Shown piece by piece: positions 7,711 to 15,508 of a stretch of DNA of 64,000 bases. The notes beneath the pieces were generated by a model. The model did not search any database, was not told the DNA's origin, and saw only the letters and a list, made by a program, of their open reading frames with translations. The DNA comes from Streptomyces antibioticus (GTDB lineage: Bacteria; Actinomycetota; Actinomycetes; Streptomycetales; Streptomycetaceae), in the NCBI RefSeq assembly GCF_001514065.1, contig NZ_KQ948422.1, positions 682,001-746,000 on the forward strand, in the 5' to 3' direction. How positions within the stretch are numbered: position 1 is the stretch's first letter; each line of letters opens with the position of its first letter. The position numbers and the translations under genes were made by a program.

Positions 7711-8715
7711 ATGAGCCAACTCACCGACGACACCGACGTCCTGGTCACCGACGTCCTGATCATCGGCGCCGGTCCGGCGGGCCTGTACGGCGCCTACTAC
7801 GCCGGGTTCCGCGGCCTGACCGTCACCGTCATGGACGTCCTGCCGCAACTCGGCGGGCAGATCAGCGCCATGTACCCCGAGAAGCCGATCTTCGACATCG
7901 CCGGCTTCCTCTCCGTGCGGGGCCGCGACCTGGTGGACGGTCTCGTGGCCCAGGCGGAGTCGTACTCCCCGCGCTATCTCCTGGGCCACCGGGCCGCCGA
8001 GCTGACCTACGGCGCCGACGGCCTGCCCGTCGTCCGCAGCGACCAGGGGGCGACGGTACGCGCCCGGGCCGTCGTCATCACGGGCGGTGTGGGGACGTTC
8101 ACCCCGCGCCCGCTGCCCGCCGGCGAGGAGTTCCTCGGGCGCGGACTCGAGTACTTCGTGCCGGACCCGTCCGTGCACGCGGACCGGGACGTGGTGGTCG
8201 TCGGCGGCGGCGACAGCGCCTTCGACTGGGCAGCCCTACTCGCTCCGATCGCCCGCTCGGTGACCCTGGTGCACCGCACCGCCCGCTTCCGCGCCCACGC
8301 GGCGTCCGTCGAGAAGGTCCTCAGCCTCGGAGTGGAGATCGTCACCGACTGCGAGGTGAGCCGGCTCACCGGCGCCGACAGGGTGGAGCAGGCGGAGATA
8401 CGGCACCGCGTCACCAAGGAGACGCGACTCGTCCCGGCCGGAACCGTGGTCGCCGCGCTGGGCTTCATCGCCGACCTCGGCCCGCTCCAGCACTGGGGGC
8501 TGGACCTCCAGGCCCGGAAGATCACCGTCGACACCCATATGGCGACCAACCTGCCCCGGGTGTTCGCCGCGGGCGACATCACCGACTACCCCGGCAAGGT
8601 CCGCCTCATCTCGGTCGGCTTCGGCGAGGCCGCCACCGCCGTCAACAACGCGGCCACCGTCATCGACCCGGAAGCCGCCCTGTTCCCCGGGCACTCCACC
8701 GAGAAGGAGCACTGA
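7711..8715 (+). CDS. ferredoxin--NADP reductase, thioredoxin-reductase-like type
   Basis: A 334-aa flavoprotein with two dinucleotide-binding sites: the FAD motif VLIIGAGPAGLYGAYYAG near residue 15 and the NADPH motif VVVVGGGDSAFDWA near residue 160. A C-terminal FAD contact follows (FAAGDITDYPGKVRLISVGFGEAA). There is no redox CxxC as in true thioredoxin reductases, and the IGGQ-like LGGQISAMYPEK segment is typical of type 2 ferredoxin-NADP reductases (YumC group). It lies 7 nt upstream of a 7Fe ferredoxin, so the two form an electron-transfer pair that would feed the Rieske oxygenase. Confidence 0.88.
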   Translation: MSQLTDDTDVLVTDVLIIGAGPAGLYGAYYAGFRGLTVTVMDVLPQLGGQISAMYPEKPIFDIAGFLSVRGRDLVDGLVAQAESYSPRYLLGHRAAELTYGADGLPVVRSDQGATVRARAVVITGGVGTFTPRPLPAGEEFLGRGLEYFVPDPSVHADRDVVVVGGGDSAFDWAALLAPIARSVTLVHRTARFRAHAASVEKVLSLGVEIVTDCEVSRLTGADRVEQAEIRHRVTKETRLVPAGTVVAALGFIADLGPLQHWGLDLQARKITVDTHMATNLPRVFAAGDITDYPGKVRLISVGFGEAATAVNNAATVIDPEAALFPGHSTEKEH

Positions 8716-8722
8716 ACACACC

Positions 8723-9043
8723 ATGGCGTACGTCATCGGCGCGTCCTGCGTCGACATCATGGACCGGTCCTGCATGGAGGAGTGCCCGGTCGACTGCATC
8801 TACGAAGGCGAGCGCAAGCTCTACATCAACCCCATGGAATGCATCGACTGCGGAGCCTGCGAAGTCGCCTGCCCTGAGCAGGCCATCACGGTGGACCGCA
8901 AGGCCGACCCCGACTTCCGCGAGGACAACCGGAACTTCTTCACGGAGATCCTGCCGGGCCGCGACAGCGCGCTGGGCTCCCCCGGCGGGGCGACGCCCCT
9001 CGGCCCGCTGGGTGTCGACACCCCCATGGTGAGCTCCCGATAA
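8723..9043 (+). CDS. 7Fe ferredoxin ([3Fe-4S][4Fe-4S])
   Basis: A 106-aa ferredoxin. Cysteines are at 9, 17, 21 and 25 (C-x7-C-x3-C-P-x2-C) and at 40, 43, 46 and 50 (C-x2-C-x2-C-x3-C-P). The C-x7-C spacing in the first half marks a [3Fe-4S] cluster and the second half binds [4Fe-4S], as in FdxA-type actinobacterial ferredoxins. The C-terminal 30 residues (Gly/Pro-rich, ending TPMVSSR) extend beyond the fold. ATG 8723 lies 7 nt after the reductase stop. It is the presumed electron carrier between the reductase and the Rieske oxygenase of this cluster. Confidence 0.9.
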   Translation: MAYVIGASCVDIMDRSCMEECPVDCIYEGERKLYINPMECIDCGACEVACPEQAITVDRKADPDFREDNRNFFTEILPGRDSALGSPGGATPLGPLGVDTPMVSSR

Positions 9044-9174
9044 GCCCCACCAAGGCGACAAAGGCGGCCGACGAACCGCCGAACGCCGAGCACACGGGCG
9101 GGACCCGCCCACCGACCTCATCGACCCCGTCGGCGCCCCGGTGCTGCCGGCTCTGCGACGAAAGCGACGCACCC

Positions 9175-10008
9175 ATGACGGACGCACCCGACACGACGCG
9201 CACGAACGCGCTGCGCAGGGGCTACGTGCCCAGCCGCTTCGGCCAGCTGCACTACGTGGAATCCGGCGCCGGAGAGCCCGTGCTGATGCTCCACCAGACA
9301 CCTCGCTCCTGGACGGAGTACCTCGACGTGCTCCCCCTGGTCGGTGCCCGCTATCGGGCGATCGCCATGGACACGCTGGGCTACGGGGCCTCCGCGAAGC
9401 CCGAGGGCCCGCATCGCGTGGAACGGTTCGCGGACGCGGTGGGCGAACTGATCGAGGCACTCGGTCTCGACCGGTTCCACCTCGTCGGCCATCACACCGG
9501 CGGGGTGATAGCCGTCGAGGTCGCGGCGCGCTTCCAGGACCGTGTGGCGAGCCTGATGCTGTCGGCGACCGCGTTCGTCGACGACGACAAACGCGCCGGC
9601 CGGAACGCCCACGGCCGTGTCGACCACGTCGACCCCCAGGCCGACGGCTCGCACCTCCAGCAGCTGTGGAACAAGCGGCGCGGCTTCTACCGGCCGGGCG
9701 AGGAGGCGGCCCTCACCCGGTACGTCATCGACGCCCTCACCGTCCTCGACCGGGTCGAGGAAGGCCACGAGTCGCTGCGCCGCTACCTCATGGAACCCCG
9801 CCTGCCGCACATCACCGCACCCACACTCGCCGTCTGCGCGCCTGACGACCACTTCTCCCTTCCCTCCCTCGCGAAGTTCGCCACCGCGCTCGGCTGCGAG
9901 ACCCGTGTGCTGTCCGACGGGCATGTAGCGGCCCCTGAGCAGGTGCCGGCGGAATTCGCCCGGACCGTTTTGGCATGGGTGGACCGTCACCACGGCCCCG
10001 AGGGCTGA
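9175..10008 (+). CDS. alpha/beta hydrolase with an atypical nucleophile elbow (GHHTG)
   Basis: A 277-aa alpha/beta-fold protein. The oxyanion region reads LMLHQTPRSWTEY and the cap domain and C-terminal part are normal: an acidic residue in CAPDDHFS and a His in SDGHVAAPEQ. At the elbow, where G-x-Ser/Asp/Cys-x-G is expected, the sequence is LVGHHTGGV, placing His (or the neighbouring Thr) at the nucleophile position. The protein may be a non-hydrolytic member, use water directly, or act as a lyase-like enzyme. It lies 131 nt behind the ferredoxin, with a small GC hairpin (9106-9120) between, and ends before a convergent STAS gene. Confidence 0.8.
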   Translation: MTDAPDTTRTNALRRGYVPSRFGQLHYVESGAGEPVLMLHQTPRSWTEYLDVLPLVGARYRAIAMDTLGYGASAKPEGPHRVERFADAVGELIEALGLDRFHLVGHHTGGVIAVEVAARFQDRVASLMLSATAFVDDDKRAGRNAHGRVDHVDPQADGSHLQQLWNKRRGFYRPGEEAALTRYVIDALTVLDRVEEGHESLRRYLMEPRLPHITAPTLAVCAPDDHFSLPSLAKFATALGCETRVLSDGHVAAPEQVPAEFARTVLAWVDRHHGPEG

Positions 10009-10063
10009 GGAGGCCTCCCGGCACGTGCAAGGGGCAGGCGTAAGGTCCCTGGCCTGGTCGTCG

Positions 10064-10078
10064 GACGGCCCGGCCGTC
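10064..10078. terminator. short GC hairpin between convergent genes
   Basis: GACGGCC (10064-10070) and GGCCGTC (10072-10078) are perfectly complementary around one base. The hairpin lies between the stop of the hydrolase (10008) and the stop of the convergent STAS gene (10077-10079), so it could end transcription from either side. No T-run is present. Confidence 0.4.
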
Positions 10079-10472
10079 AGGGCTGCGCCTGCTGCTGTGG
10101 GTGATCGACCAGTTCCAGTGCCTGCTCGACGCTCTCCGACACCGGGACCGTGATGCTCACGCCGGTGAGATCCAGAATCCGGCGCACGGCGGGCTGCGGC
10201 GCGATGATGTGCACGCTGCCGGGCAGGTTCCGGGCTTCCTGGTAGACGCGGAGAATGATGTTCATGCCGGACGAGTCCATGAACGGCACGTCCGTGAGGT
10301 CGAGCAGGAAGTGGCGTCGACCGTGGTGCAGTTGGTTGGCCAGATGGTGCTGGAACTCGGTCGCGGTGTCGACGTCCAAATAGCCCTGCACCGTGATCAG
10401 GGCCACATCGTCACGCAACAGGGCGACCTCGACGGACAGGGGGTTCTGGGCAACGGACACGAGTGCCTCCAA
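10077..10472 (-). CDS. STAS-domain anti-anti-sigma factor
   Basis: A 131-aa protein that is almost entirely one STAS domain. The phosphorylation loop reads DVPFMDSSGMNIIL, with the canonical Asp-Ser-Ser-Gly, so the Ser can be phosphorylated by an RsbW-type kinase. The start includes the typical LITVQGYLDVDTATEF. When unphosphorylated, such antagonists bind the HATPase anti-sigma factor and free the sigma factor. A candidate SigB-type promoter lies about 70 nt upstream (10543-10567). It opens the signalling island of this window and is a single gene, divergent from another STAS gene. Confidence 0.88.
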   Translation of the reverse strand: MEALVSVAQNPLSVEVALLRDDVALITVQGYLDVDTATEFQHHLANQLHHGRRHFLLDLTDVPFMDSSGMNIILRVYQEARNLPGSVHIIAPQPAVRRILDLTGVSITVPVSESVEQALELVDHPQQQAQP

Positions 10473-10542
10473 CGACGTGTACTAAGGCCGGATCTGATGA
10501 CGCACTGGCCTGCGGGTCGCGGCGGATGCCGCGCATGCGCGC

Positions 10543-10567
10543 CTACCCCTCGACGCACACCTCATTC
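10543..10567 (-). promoter_or_regulatory. candidate SigB-type promoter
   Basis: Read on the minus strand: GAAT (10567-10564), 15 nt, GGGTAG (10548-10543). This fits the GNNT-N14..16-GGGTA pattern known for Streptomyces SigB-group promoters, with a G in the last position. It is oriented towards the STAS gene starting at 10472. Confidence 0.5.
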
Positions 10568-10672
10568 CCCCTGCGCAACAGGCCGTTCGACGTTCCCGGC
10601 GATACGTGACACGGTGGGAGGAGCCCAGCGGCCGTTCCCGGCCGCCAACCCCCAGGGAAGGGGGCCCGCACC

Positions 10673-11008
10673 ATGGGCACTCACCTCACCGTGAGCCCCG
10701 GCGGATACGCCGCCACGCTGACCGTGCACGACGACATCGACGACCGGGCGCGACCCGCCATCGAAAGCGCAGCGAGCGGACTGCCGTCTTCCGTGCAGCG
10801 GCTCACCCTCGACCTCGCCGGCGTCGGCTTCACGGACTCGGCGCTCCTGCACCTCCTCCTCACGGTCGACGGCTGTGTGGCGCGCCGCGGCGGCCTGCTC
10901 AGGATCGTCGGTCTGCGCCCCCAGCCGCGCCGTCTGCTCGCTCTCGCCGCCGATGTGCGCCCTGAGCCCCATTGGGAGGTGTACCTGCGCTCCCCGGGCC
11001 CGAACTGA
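10673..11008 (+). CDS. STAS-like protein with variant phosphorylation loop
   Basis: A 111-aa STAS-fold protein. The loop that normally reads DSSG is VGFTDSALLHLLL, so the Asp-Ser pair is kept but the following Ser-Gly is replaced by Ala-Leu. Phosphorylation is still conceivable on the remaining Ser. The strand-helix pattern (RLTLDLAGVGFTDS ... LLRIVGLRPQPRRLLAL) is that of anti-anti-sigma factors. A purine-rich sequence (AGGGAAGGGGG, about 10657-10667) precedes the ATG. It is divergent from the canonical STAS gene at 10077 and followed by an HATPase gene. Confidence 0.75.
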   Translation: MGTHLTVSPGGYAATLTVHDDIDDRARPAIESAASGLPSSVQRLTLDLAGVGFTDSALLHLLLTVDGCVARRGGLLRIVGLRPQPRRLLALAADVRPEPHWEVYLRSPGPN

Positions 11009-11063
11009 CATTTGCACGATGTCGCAGCGGGGGCCCTGCCCGTGTGCGGAGCGAAGCCGGCCC

Positions 11064-11088
11064 GCATGCACGAGAGCGAGCCGGGTAT
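11064..11088 (+). promoter_or_regulatory. candidate SigB-type promoter
   Basis: GCAT (11064-11067), 15 nt, GGGTAT (11083-11088). It matches the GNNT-N15-GGGTAT consensus exactly and points to the HATPase gene at 11448, leaving a leader of about 350 nt that holds a possible small ORF. Confidence 0.5.
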
Positions 11089-11367
11089 CAGCTGATGTGG
11101 GCACACCGCAGCGGCTCGCCACGGTTCGCTGCGCACCGCACGCCGGAGCACCCGGGACACCGTCCGGCAGCGGCGCGCCCCGGTACGCCTGGGTACTGGA
11201 CGCGACGCCGAAAGGCACAACCTTGGGGCGCACTCGTCGGTCTCTCCACTGGGACACCGGCCGCCTCCGCCATGCTGCGCAGGCCGCGCGCAGCGCAGTG
11301 CACGCCGCAGCGGCGCCCCGTGACGGTGGCAGGCCCGTTCAACGAAGGCATCGAAAGGCTGTCCGAA

Positions 11368-11451
11368 ATGACAGGAAACGCAAGGTACTTCGCCCTCGGC
11401 CAGGACCGACGGCCGACTGTGGAGGAGCTCCGGGCAGTGGTCCAGCGGTGA
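11368..11451 (+). CDS. possible 27-aa upstream ORF coupled to the HATPase gene
   Basis: ATG 11368 is preceded by GAAAGG (11353-11358) and opens a 27-codon frame ending in the peptide EELRAVVQR; its TGA (11449-11451) overlaps the GTG start of the HATPase gene as GTGA. The same frame stays open upstream to ATG 11095, directly at the expected start point of the SigB-type promoter, but that part has the Arg/Pro-rich composition of non-coding frames. It may be a coupling leader peptide; evidence is weak. Confidence 0.25.
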   Translation: MTGNARYFALGQDRRPTVEELRAVVQR

Positions 11452-11861
11452 GCCGGTCGGACCGCACGGCCGTGGTGACGACCGCGGCGGCGGCACGGGA
11501 GTACGCGCGGACGGTCGTACGGGAGCAGTGGGACACGGAATCCCGCACGGCGCGGGAAGAGGACGTCGTCGACCTGCTGCTCGTCGTCTCCGAACTCGTC
11601 AGCAACGCCCTACGGCACGGCGAGGGACTCGCCGCCTTCGAGGCCACCGCCACCCACGACGGAATCCAGCTGACCGTCCAGGACCACAGCGATGTCCTTC
11701 CCGACGTCGTCCACGGTTCCGGCGCTCTCCCCCAGGCGGGGCAAGGACAGGGTTACGGCTGGCCGATCATCATGCGCCTGGCGCGTGACATCCGCATGGA
11801 GCGGCGCCCCGGCGGCGGAAAGGCGATCAGCGTGCTGGTCCCGCTGCGCGGCCGGCCCTAG
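11448..11861 (+). CDS. HATPase-domain anti-sigma factor / serine kinase (RsbW-like)
   Basis: A 137-aa GHKL-type ATPase. The N box reads DLLLVVSELVSNALRHG; the G1 region (TVQDHSDVLPDV) is degenerate compared with DxGxG; the G2 region is GQGQGYGWPIIMRLA. Proteins of this size and pattern bind a sigma factor and phosphorylate a STAS antagonist. GTG 11448 is chosen because it gives the family length and overlaps an upstream stop; the ribosome binding site is weak (GGAGGAG is 20 nt away). It converges with a second HATPase gene whose stop lies 5 nt downstream. A SigB-type promoter candidate lies upstream. Confidence 0.8.
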   Translation: MSRSDRTAVVTTAAAAREYARTVVREQWDTESRTAREEDVVDLLLVVSELVSNALRHGEGLAAFEATATHDGIQLTVQDHSDVLPDVVHGSGALPQAGQGQGYGWPIIMRLARDIRMERRPGGGKAISVLVPLRGRP

Positions 11862-11866
11862 CCTCC

Positions 11867-12298
11867 TCACCAGGGCAGAAAGACGTGGATCTCCTTGCCG
11901 TCCGGCTGTGTGACGACACTGACCTGGCTGCACAGCGACTGGATCAGATACCAGCCGACCCCGCCGCCTCCGTCGCGATGGAAGGGGCGCGGGGCCGGCG
12001 GCGTGTCGCTCGTGTCGTGGACGACGACGTGGACTCCGTCGAAGGTCCTGCGCAGCCGGACCTCGAACGGCCCCGGCGCGTACTGGACCGCGTTCGCGGT
12101 CAGCTCGGCGACGACCAGGAGGATGTCGTCGTGGTGTTCCGGCGCGGTCGGCGGCGCCACCCGCGCGAGATCGTCGAGGAAGCGCTCGGTGTCCAGTCGG
12201 GCGTCGGTCACGTCATGCAACTCGCCCCGGTAGCGCATGGCCTGCTCCGGTTCCTTGCCGGACGCCCCACTTCCCTGCCAACGGTGATCAGTCGCCAT
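11867..12298 (-). CDS. HATPase-domain anti-sigma factor / serine kinase (RsbW-like)
   Basis: A 143-aa single-domain ATPase. The N box is DDILLVVAELTANAVQYAPG, the G1-like loop HDTSDTPPAP and the G2 loop GGGGVGWYLIQSL. It ends with a short FLPW tail. The ATG at 12298 has GGGAAGG 5-10 nt upstream on the coding strand; a second ATG (12238, MRYRGEL) is also possible. It is convergent with the HATPase gene at 11448. The target sigma factor and the STAS partner cannot be read from the sequence, but both types occur in this island. Confidence 0.82.
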   Translation of the reverse strand: MATDHRWQGSGASGKEPEQAMRYRGELHDVTDARLDTERFLDDLARVAPPTAPEHHDDILLVVAELTANAVQYAPGPFEVRLRRTFDGVHVVVHDTSDTPPAPRPFHRDGGGGVGWYLIQSLCSQVSVVTQPDGKEIHVFLPW

Positions 12299-12533
12299 CT
12301 CGCCTTCCCACCAGAAGCCGCGCCCCACCGGCCCGACTCGCTCGTCCCTGCGATTGCCTGTCTTCCCGAAGGCGACGAGGCTACTCGTACGGAAGCCGAC
12401 CGGTCCGCGTCGGCAACTGCACGTGAACAAGAACTCACCCACAGCCGCGACGCGGCACAGTTCCTGCACTGAAGCGGAACGCGACGCCCACATCCGACCC
12501 CGCACGACGAACTTCTCGACCTCCGTACGAGCC

Positions 12534-13376
12534 CTACTCGCCTGTCTCGCGCTCCGAACGATCCAAGGCCGACGGCTCGTTGTAGGTGATGACAACCGGC
12601 GCCTCTGCCTCCGCCCGTGCGCGGTCCGTCGCCGTCGCGATCTCCTCGTAGGTCCATTCCCTGTGCAGGCGCTCCCCGTGGGCGTCGGTGATGTCGATGA
12701 CCACACCGGTCCACTCCTCGGCGGGCCATTCGGGGACGAGCCCCAACTCGTATGCAGCGTCCCGGAGGAGGGATTCAGTGACGCAGATGCCGGTGAGTCT
12801 CTCGGCCAGCGCGAGGACTGCCGCCTTCCGGTCGACGTCCGGGGCGCTCTCGTCGTCCCCTCCCTCGCACGTCAGAGGGAACCCGACCTCCCTCATCAGA
12901 GGGACCAGTTCATCGGGAGTCCTGCCGTCGCGCGACGAGGCGCTCTCGAACGTCGTACGGAGCTCACCGTCCTCGAACCAGTGGAAGAGGTGGATGGGCA
13001 TGCCGCCGTTGGTCGAGTGCGCCACGGCCCGGCCGCCCTTCGACAGTGTCTCGACGCACGGCGACGCGATCCCCAGGCCACCGTCGAAGCCGAGGACGAG
13101 TGTCCAGTCGCCGTTCTCGCCCGGAACGCTGAAGGCGCCCGCGACATAGGACTCGTCCCAGTAGTCGCCACCCCCCTCGGCGTGGTGAGCGTCATTCGCC
13201 TCGATGAGCCCGGCCGTTCCCTCCCCGGTGCCGCGTGGTTTCGCCCCCATCGCACGCAGCACCTCGCGCGGTGTCCGCCCCCGTATCAGGGTCAGGGTGT
13301 ACCCGCTCTCCCTCATGTGGCGGAAGAGCGGCGAAGTGCGGATCCAGGCGTAGTCGTGCGCGGTCACCGAGTTCAT
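12534..13376 (-). CDS. DUF6461-like protein
   Basis: A protein of about 280 aa that I recognise as similar to actinobacterial DUF6461 proteins: the opening AHDYAWIRTSPLF, the GYTLTLIRGRTPREVLRAMGA segment and the central WTLVLGFDGGLGI are characteristic. No catalytic motif, signal peptide or membrane segment is visible. An upstream in-frame start at 13409 exists; 13376 (MNSVTAHDY) is closer to the domain and is preferred. It is followed on the same strand by HATPase genes but separated by 235 nt, so it is probably its own unit. Its function is unknown. Confidence 0.7.
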   Translation of the reverse strand: MNSVTAHDYAWIRTSPLFRHMRESGYTLTLIRGRTPREVLRAMGAKPRGTGEGTAGLIEANDAHHAEGGGDYWDESYVAGAFSVPGENGDWTLVLGFDGGLGIASPCVETLSKGGRAVAHSTNGGMPIHLFHWFEDGELRTTFESASSRDGRTPDELVPLMREVGFPLTCEGGDDESAPDVDRKAAVLALAERLTGICVTESLLRDAAYELGLVPEWPAEEWTGVVIDITDAHGERLHREWTYEEIATATDRARAEAEAPVVITYNEPSALDRSERETGE

Positions 13377-13420
13377 AGGGCGCAGTGTGCCCGACGCCTC
13401 TGACATCAACGTCCGGCGCG

Positions 13421-13620
13421 CTATGCGGATGACGTCGCGTTGAACAACTTCCAGTGCCCTTCGGAGACCACTTCGACCGTTCCGTCGGTCACCTTGATGG
13501 CGGTCTGCTCGTCAATCGCGTACGCCGGACCTGCGATCGCGGCTGCCCGTCGCCCGCGGTGGGAATACACAGAGCGCTGGACTCGGCAATCGGCTTGCCC
13601 AGGAGGTCGGCCACCGACGG
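13421..13620 (-). pseudogene. remnant of peptidase E (S51 family)
   Basis: Minus-strand reading gives VADLLGKPIAESSALCIPTAG, the typical N-terminal segment of peptidase E-like proteins, followed after an internal deletion and frame change by YAIDEQTAIKVTDGTVEVVS and EGHWKLFN, the typical C-terminal segment, then TAG (13421-13423). The middle of the protein, including the catalytic Ser, is gone. It is squeezed between the DUF6461 gene and the SMI1/KNR4 gene. Identification is from memory of the family pattern. Confidence 0.6.
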
Positions 13621-13627
13621 GCGTCGT

Positions 13628-14410
13628 TCAGTGGCTCCACTCAGGCGGCTCCACCCGGTCTGGCTCGGAGCTGAGTGACTCGGGGTATCCCAGGGACCAC
13701 CGTGCCGGAACGATCTCGCAGAGCGCATCCAGATCGGCGCGTGTCCGGCCCCGGACGTGAAGCCAACTGTGGACGCCCAGGCCGTCTTGGCGCAGCAGCT
13801 TGCCCGGGGCGGAGAACCAACGCACGGGAAAGTCTTCCGGACCGGTCCACATCGGGTAGTCCGGCAGTTGGACCCGCTGAAAGTGTTCGGGCACCACATC
13901 AAGCAGGTCTCCCGGCAGCTCGCACGCGTTGTACAGCCGTCCCCCGCCGCCGAACAGCGCCTCGCTCAGCACCAGTTCGACGCAGGCCGAGGACACCCGG
14001 TCCATGAACGGCACCCAGTCGTGCCGCGCCTGGACGAGCACGGGGGGATCGTCCTGGGCAAGGTCGGTAAGGCGTACGCCCCAGAAGGCGCAGCCCTGGT
14101 TCTCGCTGCGGAACACGAGGACACCGCCGCACTCGTCATGCACGAACATCTCGTGAGGCGGCAGCAGGGGGTCCTGATGGGCGACGAGGTCGGTCCGGGC
14201 TCCGGCGAGCGTATGGAATTCGTGCAGTGCGGTCGGCAGCGAGCAGCCGAGAACCGCCTCCGCCTGCGCCAGTTCCGCACCGGGCGTGCCGTCGTCCTCG
14301 GTCAGCGGATCACCCCAAGCACCAGCAAAACCGCGGATGAATGCCCAGGCCCGCTCCCGATCGGATATCCCGCCGTCCAGAGCCTCGGCCACATCGAAGC
14401 TGCCACTCAT
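13628..14410 (-). CDS. SMI1/KNR4 (SUKH)-family protein
   Basis: A 260-aa protein. The middle holds the SUKH-type pattern: a Leu/Pro motif (LGCSLPTALHEFHTLAG), then VFRSENQGCAFWGVRL and later pieces with conserved Trp. SUKH proteins are often immunity proteins for contact-dependent toxins or partners in polymorphic toxin loci, but they also occur as stand-alone proteins in Streptomyces. No toxin gene is next to it. ATG 14410 (MSGSFDV) is preferred over the further upstream 14464. A second, broken SUKH-like copy lies at 33601-33835. Confidence 0.6.
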   Translation of the reverse strand: MSGSFDVAEALDGGISDRERAWAFIRGFAGAWGDPLTEDDGTPGAELAQAEAVLGCSLPTALHEFHTLAGARTDLVAHQDPLLPPHEMFVHDECGGVLVFRSENQGCAFWGVRLTDLAQDDPPVLVQARHDWVPFMDRVSSACVELVLSEALFGGGGRLYNACELPGDLLDVVPEHFQRVQLPDYPMWTGPEDFPVRWFSAPGKLLRQDGLGVHSWLHVRGRTRADLDALCEIVPARWSLGYPESLSSEPDRVEPPEWSH

Positions 14411-14599
14411 GCCACGCAAGGTATCGGAAGCCCGATCCGCAACACCAAGAAGCCATCGGGCCACCCAGGGGACGGCGACGCTCCAAGAACTCTCGGCAGC
14501 TCACCGGAGCGGCCGGCCTGGATTCGAAGATCGCCATCCCTCGATGACAAAGCCGAATAGGCTGCGCCGACAGGCTGAGGCGGACCGGCAGGGGACCAC

Positions 14600-15476
14600 G
14601 TGGATGTCATGGAGCGCGAGCTGACCCATCCGTGGGAAGGCGTTCTGATCGCTCCTGCCGGCGGCAGCTGCATCGGTGTTCTGGTTCTGGCGGGTTCCAG
14701 CGGGCGCATCGAACGGGAGAGAGCACGCATCCTCGCCGAGCAGGGCATGACGGCCTTGTCGATCCGCTGGTTCGGCGGGCCGGGGCAGCCCCCGGGAATC
14801 TGCGAGATCCCCCTGGAGACCTTCACCACCGCCGTCGGCTTCCTCCAAGCGAACGGGGCAGAACGCCTCGGCATCCTGGGCACCTCGAAGGGGGCTGAGG
14901 CAGCTCTGCTCACGGCAGTGCACGATCCGCGCGTGGACGTGGTCGTCGCCCTGTCGCCCACGTCCCGCGTCCCGCGTCTGGTGCAACGTCGGACCAGGCC
15001 GTGACGGCGCGCAGCTCCCGTATCGATCGTCCTGGACCTGGCGAGAGCAGGCGCTGCCTTTCCTCCCGATGGATGATGCCTGGACACCGGCAGAGCCGGA
15101 CAGCGGCCCGGTCGCCATCCGCGGATGGTACGAACGCAGCGAGCTGACCTCCGCGCACCTGCTCCCTGCCGCGGAGATCCCCGTGGAGGAGGCCCGGGCC
15201 GATCTCCTGCTGGTCGCCGGCGGCGACGACGCGATGTGGCCGTCGCTTCCGTTCGCCGAACAACTGGCCGTGCGCCGAAGCTCAGCCGGGACCACCGTGC
15301 GCCTGATCGCCCGCCCCGATGCCGGCCACCGCCCGCGGCTTCCCGGCGAGCGCCCCGCACCGGCATCCTCGCAGTTCCTGTACGGAGGCACGCCCGAAGC
15401 GGACGCTCTCCTGGGAGCAGCAGCCTGGCCCCACATCGTCGACACACTGCGCAGCGCCGACGGGCCCCAACGCTGA
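14600..15476 (+). pseudogene. acyl-CoA thioesterase (BAAT)/dienelactone-hydrolase-like protein, frameshifted
   Basis: Two frames together make one alpha/beta hydrolase of the bile-acid-CoA thioesterase C-terminal type: the first (GTG 14600) has the nucleophile elbow ILGTSKGAEAALL, the second resumes with NVGPGRDGAQLPYRSSWTW and ends with the His region DAGHRPRLPGE. The break is at a tandem duplication of CGTCCCG (14961-14967 and 14968-14974); removing one 7-bp copy restores a continuous frame (SPTSRVWCNVGPG). The gene is therefore either recently inactivated, reversibly switchable by slippage, or affected by a sequencing error. Confidence 0.75.
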
Positions 15477-15508
15477 GAAGCCATCAACAACGCTCACGGT
15501 CAGGACAT

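Noticed and set aside
11095-11367. Longer version of the small ORF before the HATPase gene, starting at the SigB-type promoter
   Set aside because: The part before 11368 is Arg/Pro/Ala-rich as in non-coding frames; only the coupled end looks possible.
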